Below, piece after piece: positions 28,438-37,018 of a DNA stretch of 44,163 nucleotides. Numbering within the stretch: position 1 is the stretch's first letter; the number at the start of each line of letters is the position of its first letter. Under the pieces are notes generated by a model that was given only the letters and a program-made list of their open reading frames with translations, searched no databases and was not told where the DNA came from. The position numbers and the translations under genes are program-made. This DNA comes from Rhodopirellula sp. GTDB taxonomy: Bacteria; Planctomycetota; Planctomycetia; Pirellulales; Pirellulaceae. The stretch is from contig NZHC01000057.1 of NCBI GenBank assembly GCA_002689655.1, positions 1 to 44,163 of the forward strand, written 5' to 3'.

Positions 28438-28605
28438 ATGTTTGGTTTTGGAAATCGCGAAGAGAAATTGCAACAAAAATATTCCAGCCTAATGAAGGAA
28501 GCTTATGAACTTTCAACCGTTAACCGGAAGAAAAGCGATCTGAAGCGGGCTGAGGCAGAGGCGGTAGGGAAACAGTTAGAACAGCTCAAGTCAAACGCGT
28601 CCTAA
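28438..28605 (+). CDS. Small Lacal_2735-type protein
   Basis: A 55-residue frame begins MFGFGNREEKLQQKYSSLMK and continues EAYELSTVNRKKSDLKRAEA. The pattern (short MFGF start, then a charged helical hairpin with 'LxKKYxxLmkEAyeLSt.NRk.SD.K.aEAe') matches the small Lacal_2735 family (DUF6435), of unknown function, found in Bacteroidetes and other Gram-negatives. The ribosome binding site is strong (GAGGG five to nine bases before ATG). It lies 243 bases after the YhaN-like gene and 57 bases before the next membrane protein, in the same direction. Short but convincing. Confidence 0.75.
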   Translation: MFGFGNREEKLQQKYSSLMKEAYELSTVNRKKSDLKRAEAEAVGKQLEQLKSNAS

Positions 28606-28652
28606 AACAGAGATAGTCGGCAAAGAGTCCCACCCAACGGTTGAAGGGTGGT

Positions 28653-28656
28653 GGAG
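28653..28656 (+). promoter_or_regulatory. Ribosome binding site fixing the start of the M48-like membrane protein
   Basis: GGAG lies six bases before ATG 28663. It supports that ATG over the GTG at 28648, which has no such site. Confidence 0.6.
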
Positions 28657-28662
28657 AATGAA

Positions 28663-29826
28663 ATGTCTTATGCTCGTTCACGGCTGTGGCTAGGGATGTC
28701 GGGGGTCGGTCTAATCGTACTCCTTGCTCTCGGTCTTCTGTTGATGCGACTTCCTCTGAGTCTTCTACCAACTGATTTGACATGGTCCAGCGCTGACCTC
28801 ATCGCTCTGGGGTCGATTCTTGCAGTTTTTGTTGTTTTTATGATGCCGCTGGATTTTTTGGGTGGGTATTTGTTCCCGAATTTGCGAGGGCCTCGCAAAA
28901 TCGCCGGTAAGGCGTTTTTGATGAGTTGGACACGGGGGACGTCAACGCAATCTGCTTTCTTTATGATCGCAAGCGTCGTGCTCTTAAGTCTGGGACGTTG
29001 GGGTGGTTCGCTGGGCGCGTCGGTCGGTCTCGCAGCCTTATGTCTTCTACTTCTCGCATTCCAATTACGGCTTGGTCGTTTGACTGGCGCGCTCGGCGAA
29101 ATCAACCAGCTAGGGACCGCGGATCACGAGCAAGTGGAGGCAGCAACACGACTCGTTACAACATTAGGCTGGAAGGGTCGAAGGCTTGTATTCTTATCGC
29201 ATCAAGACCCGGGCTTTACGGGAGGGATCGTGGGGTTGCCTTGGTGTGAAAAAGTTGTGCTGCCAGTGGGAATGTTAGGGAGACTATCCACCGACGAACT
29301 CGCGGCAACCATCGCCAGGAGGTTAGAGGCGATAGACGACGGCAGCCGGACCAGAGGCTTGATGGTCGCACTCGCGTGGGTCTTGTTCGGGTTCAACTTG
29401 TCAGCATTCTTGCCTGGGGCTGGTGTCGCGAGTGTGGCGGAGCTCGCGACAACGTGTCTCGGATTCACTCTGTGGAGCTTTTTAGGCTTATTGGTTCTGC
29501 CGAGTTTAAGCCGCCAAGCGTCATTTTCGATCGATAGCAAGGTAATTCGTCGTGGAGTGCCTGCTGAATCTTTGACTCGTTCACTCACCAAGTTCGACCA
29601 ACTACAAGACGATGAACCAGAACGACCTCCGATGATCGAGGCGATCTTCCATCCTGTACCAAGCGTCGCAAGAAGACGGGGGCAAATTGCTGCGCGTACC
29701 CCAATCGCGTGGCATGCTGCGAGGATGACCCTCTTTCTGTCATGGGCATGCATGGGCATCCTAGTGCGTGCTGTTCACTGCAATGTTGGCCGTCCTGAGC
29801 TATGGGTTATGTACCCTACGGATTGA
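28663..29826 (+). CDS. Multi-pass membrane protein resembling an M48 peptidase without its zinc site
   Basis: The 387-residue protein has two or three hydrophobic segments at the N-terminus, two more around 85-130, and two near 235-285. Between them (about 140-230) the sequence follows the M48/HtpX layout: FTGGIVGLPWCEKVVLPVGM, then LGRLSTDELAATIARRLEAI. In active M48 enzymes the last part reads '..L..eEl.aVlaHElgH'. Here the zinc-binding HExxH is replaced by RRLEA (residues 219-223), so hydrolysis by the usual mechanism is impossible. The protein may be a pseudoprotease with a chaperone or scaffold role, or M48-like by chance; I consider the first likelier. It follows the Lacal_2735-type gene by 57 bases. 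ATG 28663 is supported by GGAG. Confidence 0.6.
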   Translation: MSYARSRLWLGMSGVGLIVLLALGLLLMRLPLSLLPTDLTWSSADLIALGSILAVFVVFMMPLDFLGGYLFPNLRGPRKIAGKAFLMSWTRGTSTQSAFFMIASVVLLSLGRWGGSLGASVGLAALCLLLLAFQLRLGRLTGALGEINQLGTADHEQVEAATRLVTTLGWKGRRLVFLSHQDPGFTGGIVGLPWCEKVVLPVGMLGRLSTDELAATIARRLEAIDDGSRTRGLMVALAWVLFGFNLSAFLPGAGVASVAELATTCLGFTLWSFLGLLVLPSLSRQASFSIDSKVIRRGVPAESLTRSLTKFDQLQDDEPERPPMIEAIFHPVPSVARRRGQIAARTPIAWHAARMTLFLSWACMGILVRAVHCNVGRPELWVMYPTD

Positions 29827-29937
29827 TCTAGCGTGAACGTAGCGGTGGTCGGGACAACGTAACGCCACAAGCTGGCCTTCAGCCACAGGCGGACAGGTGA
29901 CCGACCTGCAGGATGGTGCAAAGAATCCAACGCCGAA

Positions 29938-30939
29938 TCATTTGGGCAATGTTGGCTGCTTGGACTTCGTGTTCCCGGCAAAGAAAGAGAAAATGCCATC
30001 GAAATGTTGCCAAGCCAGAAAAACATGTCCGCCATTTTTCACTTCAATGTACTCATGCTTCATCCCGAGTTCTTTCATTTTATCGACCCACAGTCGAGTT
30101 TGCCGAACGGATACCAATCGATCTTGGTCGCCTTGGACGACGTAAGCCGGAATATCCTTTGCCTTTGCAAGCCTGTCACGACTCCCGTAAGCCGCTGGCG
30201 CGATGACCGCCATCGCGGCCCAGATTTTAGGGTAGGTCATTGCCAAGTGCATCGAACCGCCCCCTCCCATAGAATGCCCAAATAAATAGATTCTGTCTGG
30301 ATCTATCTGAAAATTTCTTCGCGTTAACTTCAGCACTTCCAGCACGTCCTGTTCGCTCAACTCACCAAGGTTCCTCGGATCTGAGCCCCTACCGCCTCCC
30401 TTTCCCCGACTCCCGTACCATCCGCGTGCGTTATACCCCATAGGTGCTACTAAAATGTAACCCTCACGATCCGCGTATTTGGTAAGTCCCGGATAAGCAA
30501 GGATCTGCCCGGGACTACCACCCAGACCATGCAGCACAACCACAAGGGGGTACGTTTTGGATTCATCGAAATCTTGAGGTAGATAAAGTCCGTAGAAAAG
30601 ACGTTTGTTGGCCATCTTAAAGTCGTAAGTGGGGAACACAATTCGCCCAACTTTGAAGGGTGTTGTGTTTCCATCACCGATCTGAACCGTTTTTTCAGTG
30701 CCTTCTTCTCCTTTAGCAGGTGTTGCCGCAGCAGCATCACGGGTGCTTTCAGTAACACGATCACTCGCCGGTGGTTTGCTCCCGCCACCTTGGTCACCCG
30801 ACTCATCTTTTTGATACCCTTCTTGCTGCAGTCCGCTGCTCGCCGTGCGGGCCAAGCTTGTAACAGGGAACGCCAGAATGCCCATTGCTCCCGCGATTGA
30901 GATGAGAACCGGCAGTAGTACGCTGCAGAAGCTACGCAT
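29938..30939 (-). CDS. Secreted alpha/beta-hydrolase esterase (PHB depolymerase/feruloyl esterase-like)
   Basis: An exported esterase of about 333 residues. A signal peptide (MRSFCSVLLPVLISIAGAMG) is followed by a low-complexity polar linker of about 60 residues rich in G, S, E, K and T. The catalytic domain has the oxyanion segment PLVVVLHGLGGSPG, nucleophile elbow FGHSMGGGG (Ser223), acid in QGDQDRLV (Asp271 or Asp273) and His305 in KNGGHVF. The triad is complete. The arrangement fits the esterase/PHB-depolymerase (COG4099-like) group that cleaves acylated polysaccharides or polyesters. I chose ATG 30939, which has AGGA nine bases before it, over ATG 30960. It stands alone and is convergent with the membrane protein gene. 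Confidence 0.87.
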   Translation of the reverse strand: MRSFCSVLLPVLISIAGAMGILAFPVTSLARTASSGLQQEGYQKDESGDQGGGSKPPASDRVTESTRDAAAATPAKGEEGTEKTVQIGDGNTTPFKVGRIVFPTYDFKMANKRLFYGLYLPQDFDESKTYPLVVVLHGLGGSPGQILAYPGLTKYADREGYILVAPMGYNARGWYGSRGKGGGRGSDPRNLGELSEQDVLEVLKLTRRNFQIDPDRIYLFGHSMGGGGSMHLAMTYPKIWAAMAVIAPAAYGSRDRLAKAKDIPAYVVQGDQDRLVSVRQTRLWVDKMKELGMKHEYIEVKNGGHVFLAWQHFDGIFSFFAGNTKSKQPTLPK

Positions 30940-30960
30940 CAAAAGTTGTCCTAAACACAT

Positions 30961-31711
30961 GAGAACAGAACACAGCGAGGCCGCTAAACAGATGAACAGA
31001 CCACGCGTAATTAACCGCTTTTATCCCTAACCGATCGAACAGTTTTTAATACTACCCGTCATTGCAGTGTCTGCCGCTAGTCTACCCGACTGTTCTGCTT
31101 GCAAACATACCCGTCACACGCAAACGGCTGCTACGAAAACTCGCTGATCAAACAACGCCACGATTGTGTTCAGTTAAACTACCTATTCTGAAGCCTCGTT
31201 TGGGCGAGATTTGCGCGCAATGCCGAAGAACTCACCGCCACAAATCCTTGTGAGTCTCACCTTTATCACGCAGGGAATCCAGCTTTCCGTAGTCTGGATA
31301 AGGCTGGTAGCAAACAACGCACACACTGGGCGGAAAGGTTTTGTACATCGGCATTAGCAGAGAATGCAAACCCCTGAAGGGTCGCGAAGCAGCTACGCCC
31401 AGCAGCGTCAACCGGTGCACTACATCACCACATCCCCGCGAGGCGTGTTCACGAAGCCACTCAACTTCGCATTTCCATTAGATCCCCCCGCCGAGCACTG
31501 ACACCGTCCCTGGCAACGGCAGAAACGAGTTGCGATTGACCTCAACGGACAATTCAAACGTCGTTGCATTTAGCCTACGTGGTTTTCTCGGACGATGTGG
31601 TGCCGCCGCATTTTCAGTTGAAATCGACGCGAGAGTGACCACGAGTGAGCCAAACCGGCATTGTCCATCAGTTGGCGTTGGAATTAGGGTGCGAACGGGT
31701 TAAAATAAGGT
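30961..31711. other. Long spacer, no gene recognised
   Basis: About 750 bases between divergent genes. A 62-codon minus-strand frame (31232-31420) contains a CVVC pair but lacks a ribosome binding site and family match. Promoters of both flanking genes should lie here, and I could not identify them with confidence. Confidence 0.3.
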
Positions 31712-33001
31712 ATGCAAAATACTAGACATTTACAACGCCGTCGGTTCGTGTTGCAGTCCGTGACTGGCTCACTGCTAATACCTTCTCTTGCTTCGTTGGC
31801 CGCAGGTGGGGAGATAGTCGCGAAATCCAACGAGTCGACAGACGCTTCTACAGGGCAACCGCGTCGGTTTGTTGCGATCGGCAATCTGCTCGGTTTTCAA
31901 CAAAAGAGCTTTTTCCCAGAAGACGCAGGCAAAACCTACGACAACACGACGCTGTTAACGCCCCTGAACTCTCAGCGAGAGAAGTTCACCGTGTATCGTG
32001 GCCTTGACCATGGTCTCAGGGGCGGGCACTTTGCTGTTCACACATTTCTGTCAGGTGTCCTGCATCATGAATCCAAGAATCGCCATGACGGCAACATCAC
32101 CCTTGATCAATACATTGCAGATTCGATCGGAGGAGACACCAGATTTCCCTCACTGACAGTCGGCTCGGAAGGGGGCATCCATGGTGGATGTCAACTGTCA
32201 TGGACAAGATCCGGTGTCCGTGTTCCACCCATTACCGGCCCCGCTGAATTATTCGACAAACTGTTTGTGGCTGACACCGCGACACAGCGAACACGGAAGC
32301 TACGCGACGCCAGTTTGCAAGCTTCGATCCTGGACTCAGTCACTGCTGAAGCCGGGGACCTAGCTAAGAGAATAAACAGCGAAGACCGAAACAAATTAGA
32401 CGAGTACTTCAGCTCAATACGCGACGTTGAGAGAAGACTACAGACCCGCAAAACGTGGACTGATAAACCGAAACCAGTCGCCCCATTCGAAAAGCCGGCG
32501 AATACAAACACTGTGGATGATTTGCCCATCCTCTACGAGCTAATTGCCTTAGCGTTGCAAACCGATTCGACACGCGTGGCAACGCTGGAAATTGGTGGCA
32601 GTTTCCTGCCGCAAAATATGGGCATCAATAAGTCGTACCACAGCATGTCACACCACGGTAATGATGAAGATGTGATCGCGAATTTGCTTACTTTGGAAAC
32701 TTACCAAGTGGACCAGTTTTCAAAGTTTCTTGCACGGATCTCAGGGATGACGTCGGACCATGGATCATTGCTTGATACGACGGCTGTGCTATTTGGGAGC
32801 GGGATGGGGAACGGTAGTGCGCACACGAACACCGACCTGCCTATTATCCTCGCAGGGGGTGGGTACGAAACCGGTGAGTTCAAGAAGTTGGAACCCAAAG
32901 GCGTTCGCAAGACGCCCTTAAGTAATCTCTTTGTCGACATCGCACGGCGAAGCGGTATCGAAACAGACTCGTTTGGAACCAGCACCGGGTCATATTCGTG
33001 A
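31712..33001 (+). CDS. DUF1552 protein with Tat signal
   Basis: A 429-residue exported protein of the DUF1552 family, common in planctomycetes. The N-terminus has a twin-arginine motif RRRFVLQ (residues 9-15) followed by a hydrophobic stretch ending near LAAGG, so it should be folded before export. Family landmarks include FVAIGNLLGFQQKSFFPED, the TVYRGLDHGLRGGHFAVHTF segment, and the C-terminal DTTAVLFGSGMGNGSAHTNT followed by LPIILAGG. The family is distantly related to sulfatase/DUF1501-like proteins, but no enzymatic activity is established. Its stop overlaps the start of the next gene by four bases (GTGA), so the two are translationally coupled. Family firm, function unknown. Confidence 0.93.
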   Translation: MQNTRHLQRRRFVLQSVTGSLLIPSLASLAAGGEIVAKSNESTDASTGQPRRFVAIGNLLGFQQKSFFPEDAGKTYDNTTLLTPLNSQREKFTVYRGLDHGLRGGHFAVHTFLSGVLHHESKNRHDGNITLDQYIADSIGGDTRFPSLTVGSEGGIHGGCQLSWTRSGVRVPPITGPAELFDKLFVADTATQRTRKLRDASLQASILDSVTAEAGDLAKRINSEDRNKLDEYFSSIRDVERRLQTRKTWTDKPKPVAPFEKPANTNTVDDLPILYELIALALQTDSTRVATLEIGGSFLPQNMGINKSYHSMSHHGNDEDVIANLLTLETYQVDQFSKFLARISGMTSDHGSLLDTTAVLFGSGMGNGSAHTNTDLPIILAGGGYETGEFKKLEPKGVRKTPLSNLFVDIARRSGIETDSFGTSTGSYS

Positions 33002-35547
33002 GCGGGGCCACAAACCTGCCATGTGCACCTTATGCACATGGGTTTGCCATCGTCCAGACATTTCTGCGACGCGTCCTAACTGGGCTGTTAAGCGTACACG
33101 CGGCACTGTCCTACGCCGCAACCCCAGACAAAAATGCCGCGTACGAAGATCAAGGTGCCCGCTTCGTACAACAGTTTTGCATCGATTGCCATAGCAAAGA
33201 AACCGAGGAAGGCGAACGCAACTTTGATACCTTCAGTCTGCCGATCAAAACGGTGCAACAGCTGATTACTGCCGATGAGATTGTTGACCAACTGACGCTC
33301 AGGTTGATGCCCCCACCCGAGGCATCCCAACCGTCAGAACAGCAGCGGATCGCAACTATCGAAACGCTTCGCCGAGGTATTGCAGATGCACGCGATACTT
33401 TTGACTCGACCGGGGCAAGAACGGTGATGCGTCGCCTTTCGAATCGCGAGTACGAAAATACCCTCGCGGCGTTGTTCGATCGCCGTGTGGATACCCTCGG
33501 TCTGACTGCAAATTTCCCAAAGGATGGTACCACCAACCATATCGACACCATCGGTGATTCTTTAATCACATCTGGCTTCCTGATGGATGAATACTTTCAA
33601 GCGGCCTCCCGGCTTGTCGATCTACGCTTGGCAAAGCCCGTGATTGCAGAGAGAACCTGGCACTTCACCGAAAATTTCCAACAATATGAAGAGCTAGCTG
33701 GCTCACACAAAAGCGTTCTTAAGAATAAGTTCCTGTGTCTTTACGAACAACCCAACACGGACACGCGACAGGGGGGATATGCGCACATCGAAGATTTCCT
33801 CGTCGGCGTGCCCGTTTCAGGCCTTTACGAAATTCAGTGCCTCGCTCAAGCATTACACCGCGACACACACTACGATCCAAAGATCTTCCGCATTGATTTC
33901 TCAGAGCCGTTTCAAATCGCAGTCGTTCCTGGTGATATCACGAAGGGACACATCCATTATCCCCAACCGGTCGAGCCTGTGCTGGCAGTAGCAACAGTGC
34001 CCGATCACCAACCGGAGTGGATTACATTTCGCGTGTGGCTTGAGGCTGGCCAAACCCCTCGTTTCATTTTCCCCAATGGTCCCTATGAGTCTCGAGCATC
34101 GGTTATCGAGACGAACCGACGTTACAAGGATGAATTCAAGGCCCCCAAAGAAGGGGTTAGCAGAACCACCTTGCTGCGTGAAGGTGCACTTCCCCACATT
34201 CGGATTGGTGAAATCAAGATCAGAGGTCCGATGTCGGAACCCGGAGGCAGCAAGGAACAGCGAGCTGTATTTGGTCCGACGGGTTTCCAAGCCGACCACG
34301 CAAAAAACCAGGTCACTGAGTTCGCGAAAAAAGCCTACCGACGACCGCTAACCGCAAATGATAGTCGTCGCATCCATGAGTTCTACGAAAGCTTGCTCGA
34401 ACAGGACATGCTACCCCGTGACGCAGCCTTATCCACCATCAAAATGATCCTTTGCTCGCCCTCTTTCTTATACTTCAGTGAAATAACAGAAGAGTCTGAA
34501 ACAACACTTCATCCGCATGACTTGGCAACGCGACTGTCTTACGCGTTGTGGGCCGCGCCGCCAGATACAGAGCTTTTCCAAAAGGCTGCCGATAATCTAC
34601 TAGAAACCGCACCCCAACTCACTATGCAGATTGAGCGTATGCTCAGCGATTCCCGTTCCTCTGCATTTGTGAGCGGTTTTATTGATAGCTGGCTTAATTT
34701 GCGTGATTTAGGCGATCAGCCACCCCCTCGGAAAACGGCAAACTCGTTTTATGCAGAAAACCTCCCCAAGTCCATGAAGCGAGAGACACAGCTATTTTTT
34801 CAAGACATGTTAGAGCGTAACGCATCCCTCATGGAATTTCTGGACTCCGACCATACGTTCGTTGATAAGCCATTGGCAAAGCTTTACCAATTACCCATCC
34901 TCGACACACTTCGGCAGTCCGATGGTTTTCAATGGGTTGATCTACGTGACAACCAACGCCGTGGAGGATTGCTTGGAATGGCGAGCGTCTTGACAGTAAG
35001 TGCCAACGGCGTCGACACATCACCGGTGACCAGAGGTGCATGGATACTTGAGAATATTCTTGGCACCCCACCACCCCCACCTCCCGATGAAGTGCCCTCC
35101 ATTGATTCTGACGTCAGTGCTGCCAAAACGATTCGCGAAAAACTCTCGATTCATCGCGAGGATCAAGCTTGCAACTTGTGCCATCGCAAGATCGATCCCC
35201 TCGGGTTCCCACTCGAGCACTTCGGTCCCATCGGTCGCTGGCGGTCCAAATATCCCGGCACGAAACACAAGCCTACAAGGCTACCCATCGACACTTCAGG
35301 ACAACTGACCACTGGAGAGAAATTTGCGAATTTCGATGAATTCAAACGTGTCCTTATCCAATCGCGGGGCGACATCTTCGCTCGAAGTTTTATTACATCT
35401 CTCCTTGCCTATTCCACTGGAAGAAAAATGGAAAGAGTGGACCGGTATGAAATCGATGAGATTCTGAACAGGGTAAAGGCGGATAACTTTGGCCTCAGGA
35501 CGACAGTCACCGAAGTGCTCTGCAGCAATATTTTCCGTTCTCGCTAA
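32998..35547 (+). CDS. DUF1592-type cytochrome c-like protein (PSCyt1/DUF1587/1592/1588/1585)
   Basis: The 849-residue exported protein has the domain order of the planctomycete DUF1592 family. A heme-binding site CIDCH lies at 61-65, followed by DUF1587 with RRLSNREYENTLAALF from about 145, a beta-rich insert at about 210-420, then DUF1595 (AKKAYRRPLT, about 443), DUF1592 (LATRLSYALWAAPPD, about 509), DUF1588 (RRGGLLGMASVLTVSANG, about 655) and DUF1585 at the end (STGRKMERVDRYE). A second CxxCH, CNLCH, is near 725 in DUF1588. The N-terminal region carries a hydrophobic export segment. The gene starts at GTG inside the stop of the DUF1552 gene. The conserved gene pair suggests a periplasmic partnership, perhaps with electron transfer to the heme; no reaction is known. 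Confidence 0.93.
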   Translation: MSGATNLPCAPYAHGFAIVQTFLRRVLTGLLSVHAALSYAATPDKNAAYEDQGARFVQQFCIDCHSKETEEGERNFDTFSLPIKTVQQLITADEIVDQLTLRLMPPPEASQPSEQQRIATIETLRRGIADARDTFDSTGARTVMRRLSNREYENTLAALFDRRVDTLGLTANFPKDGTTNHIDTIGDSLITSGFLMDEYFQAASRLVDLRLAKPVIAERTWHFTENFQQYEELAGSHKSVLKNKFLCLYEQPNTDTRQGGYAHIEDFLVGVPVSGLYEIQCLAQALHRDTHYDPKIFRIDFSEPFQIAVVPGDITKGHIHYPQPVEPVLAVATVPDHQPEWITFRVWLEAGQTPRFIFPNGPYESRASVIETNRRYKDEFKAPKEGVSRTTLLREGALPHIRIGEIKIRGPMSEPGGSKEQRAVFGPTGFQADHAKNQVTEFAKKAYRRPLTANDSRRIHEFYESLLEQDMLPRDAALSTIKMILCSPSFLYFSEITEESETTLHPHDLATRLSYALWAAPPDTELFQKAADNLLETAPQLTMQIERMLSDSRSSAFVSGFIDSWLNLRDLGDQPPPRKTANSFYAENLPKSMKRETQLFFQDMLERNASLMEFLDSDHTFVDKPLAKLYQLPILDTLRQSDGFQWVDLRDNQRRGGLLGMASVLTVSANGVDTSPVTRGAWILENILGTPPPPPPDEVPSIDSDVSAAKTIREKLSIHREDQACNLCHRKIDPLGFPLEHFGPIGRWRSKYPGTKHKPTRLPIDTSGQLTTGEKFANFDEFKRVLIQSRGDIFARSFITSLLAYSTGRKMERVDRYEIDEILNRVKADNFGLRTTVTEVLCSNIFRSR

Positions 35548-35856
35548 AATCGCATTTATTACCCGGTTTACTACTCTTCTTAGATCGCCGGCAGAACTTG
35601 ATACGACGCTCGCTGAAAGTGTTATCATCACACTCGCGACGTGGTTGAGCACGTGTTCAGATGGACGGTGCGGTGCCTTTCCACGCACCTGGCTGAACAG
35701 GGTGACGGGGTTCACCCGAGGTAGTTCGGCAATACGAGTGAAACAACAACTCGGTGGCGATTTGTTACCGTGTCGACCTGAAAAAGAAAAAACAGCGGGA
35801 GGTCGCGTCGTTAGGATTTACTGACAACGGCTAGTTCGCGTTTTGAGGCATTGCCC
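35548..35856. other. Spacer, nothing recognised
   Basis: About 300 bases between the DUF1592 gene and the SenB-like gene. I see no hairpin terminator, repeat or gene with motif support. It probably holds the promoter of the SenB-like gene. Confidence 0.3.
35845..35848 (+). promoter_or_regulatory. Ribosome binding site fixing the start of the SenB-like gene
   Basis: GAGG lies eight bases before ATG 35857. This decides the start against the TTG at 35851, which would place the site too close. Confidence 0.6.
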
Positions 35857-36840
35857 ATGAGACTACTGCTGCATGTTCCCCTTCCTCGAGGCAGCACACG
35901 GGGAAACTGGATTACTGCCCTGCGTTGGACACGCATTCTTTTAGATTTGGGGCATACCGTCCGCGCTGTAGATCCCTCTGAATTTGATTCGGTGGTGACT
36001 AGCTCCTACGATGCACTGATTGCCCTCCATGCGCGACGGAGTGCTGAGCAGATCAAAAGATTCCGCATCACAGCCCCACGAGGAAAGATCATTGTTGCGT
36101 TAACGGGTACTGATTTACACATCGACCTGAAGAGTGAGTCACATGACTCTTGCCCGGTTACCGACAGTATCAACATCGCTGATCGGCTCGTGTTGCTTGA
36201 GCCCGAGGGTCTCAAGAAACTGAAACCGGGCTTAAGGCGAAAATGTAACGTGATCTACCAGTCGAGCACACTGCCCATTCTCAAAGGGCAGATTCGTCAG
36301 GCGGACTTCAGGATATCACTTTTGGCACACCTCAGAGAAGTAAAGGATCCCTACCTCATCATTCGCGCCCTCGAATTGTTGCCACCATCTTCCAACGTCC
36401 AAGTGACACACGCCGGAGAAGCGACAAACGCGTTCTGGCGGACCCGTGCCATGAACTGGAATGAAACCTGTTCACGCTATGACTGGATAGGCGCAATTCC
36501 ACATCACGACGCCATTCAATTACTAGCCAATAGTCAAGTCACCGTGTTAACCTCCCACCATGAGGGCGCACCCAGCGTTTTCTCAGAGGCGTCCGCCCTG
36601 GGAATCCCTATCTTGTCGACCCGAATAACGGCGGCGGTAGGGATTCTTGGCGCAGAACACCCCGGGTTATTCAGTCGCGGCAACGCCGTGGAGCTTGCGA
36701 AATTGATTCACAGAGTCGAGAGCGATCACGCCTTCTATGTGGCATTGTGCAGGGCAAGTGTCGGATTAAGAAATCGTTTGTCACCGGAAGCGGAAAGACT
36801 GGCGTGGAAGACACTGCTTGACAACATCGGGGAGGCTTAA
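35857..36840 (+). CDS. SenB-like glycosyltransferase (TIGR04348 family; selenosugar synthase family)
   Basis: The 327-residue cytosolic protein has a GT-B fold and the family landmarks of SenB, which in the selenoneine pathway makes a selenosugar from selenophosphate and a UDP-sugar. Visible motifs are STRGNWITALRWTRIL with LGHTV (N-terminal), LIALHARRSAEQIKRF, VALTGTDLHIDL, VIYQSS, the inter-domain LLAHLREVKDPYLIIRALEL, VTHAGEAT, SRYDWIGAIPHHDA, and SHHEGAPSVFSEASALGIP followed by STRITAAVGILG. No SenA (EgtB-like) or SenC/SelD gene is in the window, so this is an orphan copy here. It could use another donor or acceptor and belong to another sugar pathway. The start ATG 35857 has GAGG eight bases before it. 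A nitrilase relic follows. Family resemblance strong, function unproven. Confidence 0.85.
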   Translation: MRLLLHVPLPRGSTRGNWITALRWTRILLDLGHTVRAVDPSEFDSVVTSSYDALIALHARRSAEQIKRFRITAPRGKIIVALTGTDLHIDLKSESHDSCPVTDSINIADRLVLLEPEGLKKLKPGLRRKCNVIYQSSTLPILKGQIRQADFRISLLAHLREVKDPYLIIRALELLPPSSNVQVTHAGEATNAFWRTRAMNWNETCSRYDWIGAIPHHDAIQLLANSQVTVLTSHHEGAPSVFSEASALGIPILSTRITAAVGILGAEHPGLFSRGNAVELAKLIHRVESDHAFYVALCRASVGLRNRLSPEAERLAWKTLLDNIGEA

Positions 36841-37018
36841 AATCAGGACGACGATATTCCCGTCCGCCACAGCATCACACGTAGTAAGCTTCGCTACATT
36901 TCCCTCCACCCCGGAAATGCAATAGCGATATGAAACTAATTGACGTCCTGATAACTTCACACGTAGGACTATGAGCGCTTTTTCCAGAACAATGACAACC
37001 CACATCAACCTATAATCT

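Noticed and set aside
31232-31420. 62-codon minus-strand frame with a CVVC pair
   Set aside because: No ribosome binding site, isolated in a 750-base spacer, no homologue recognised.
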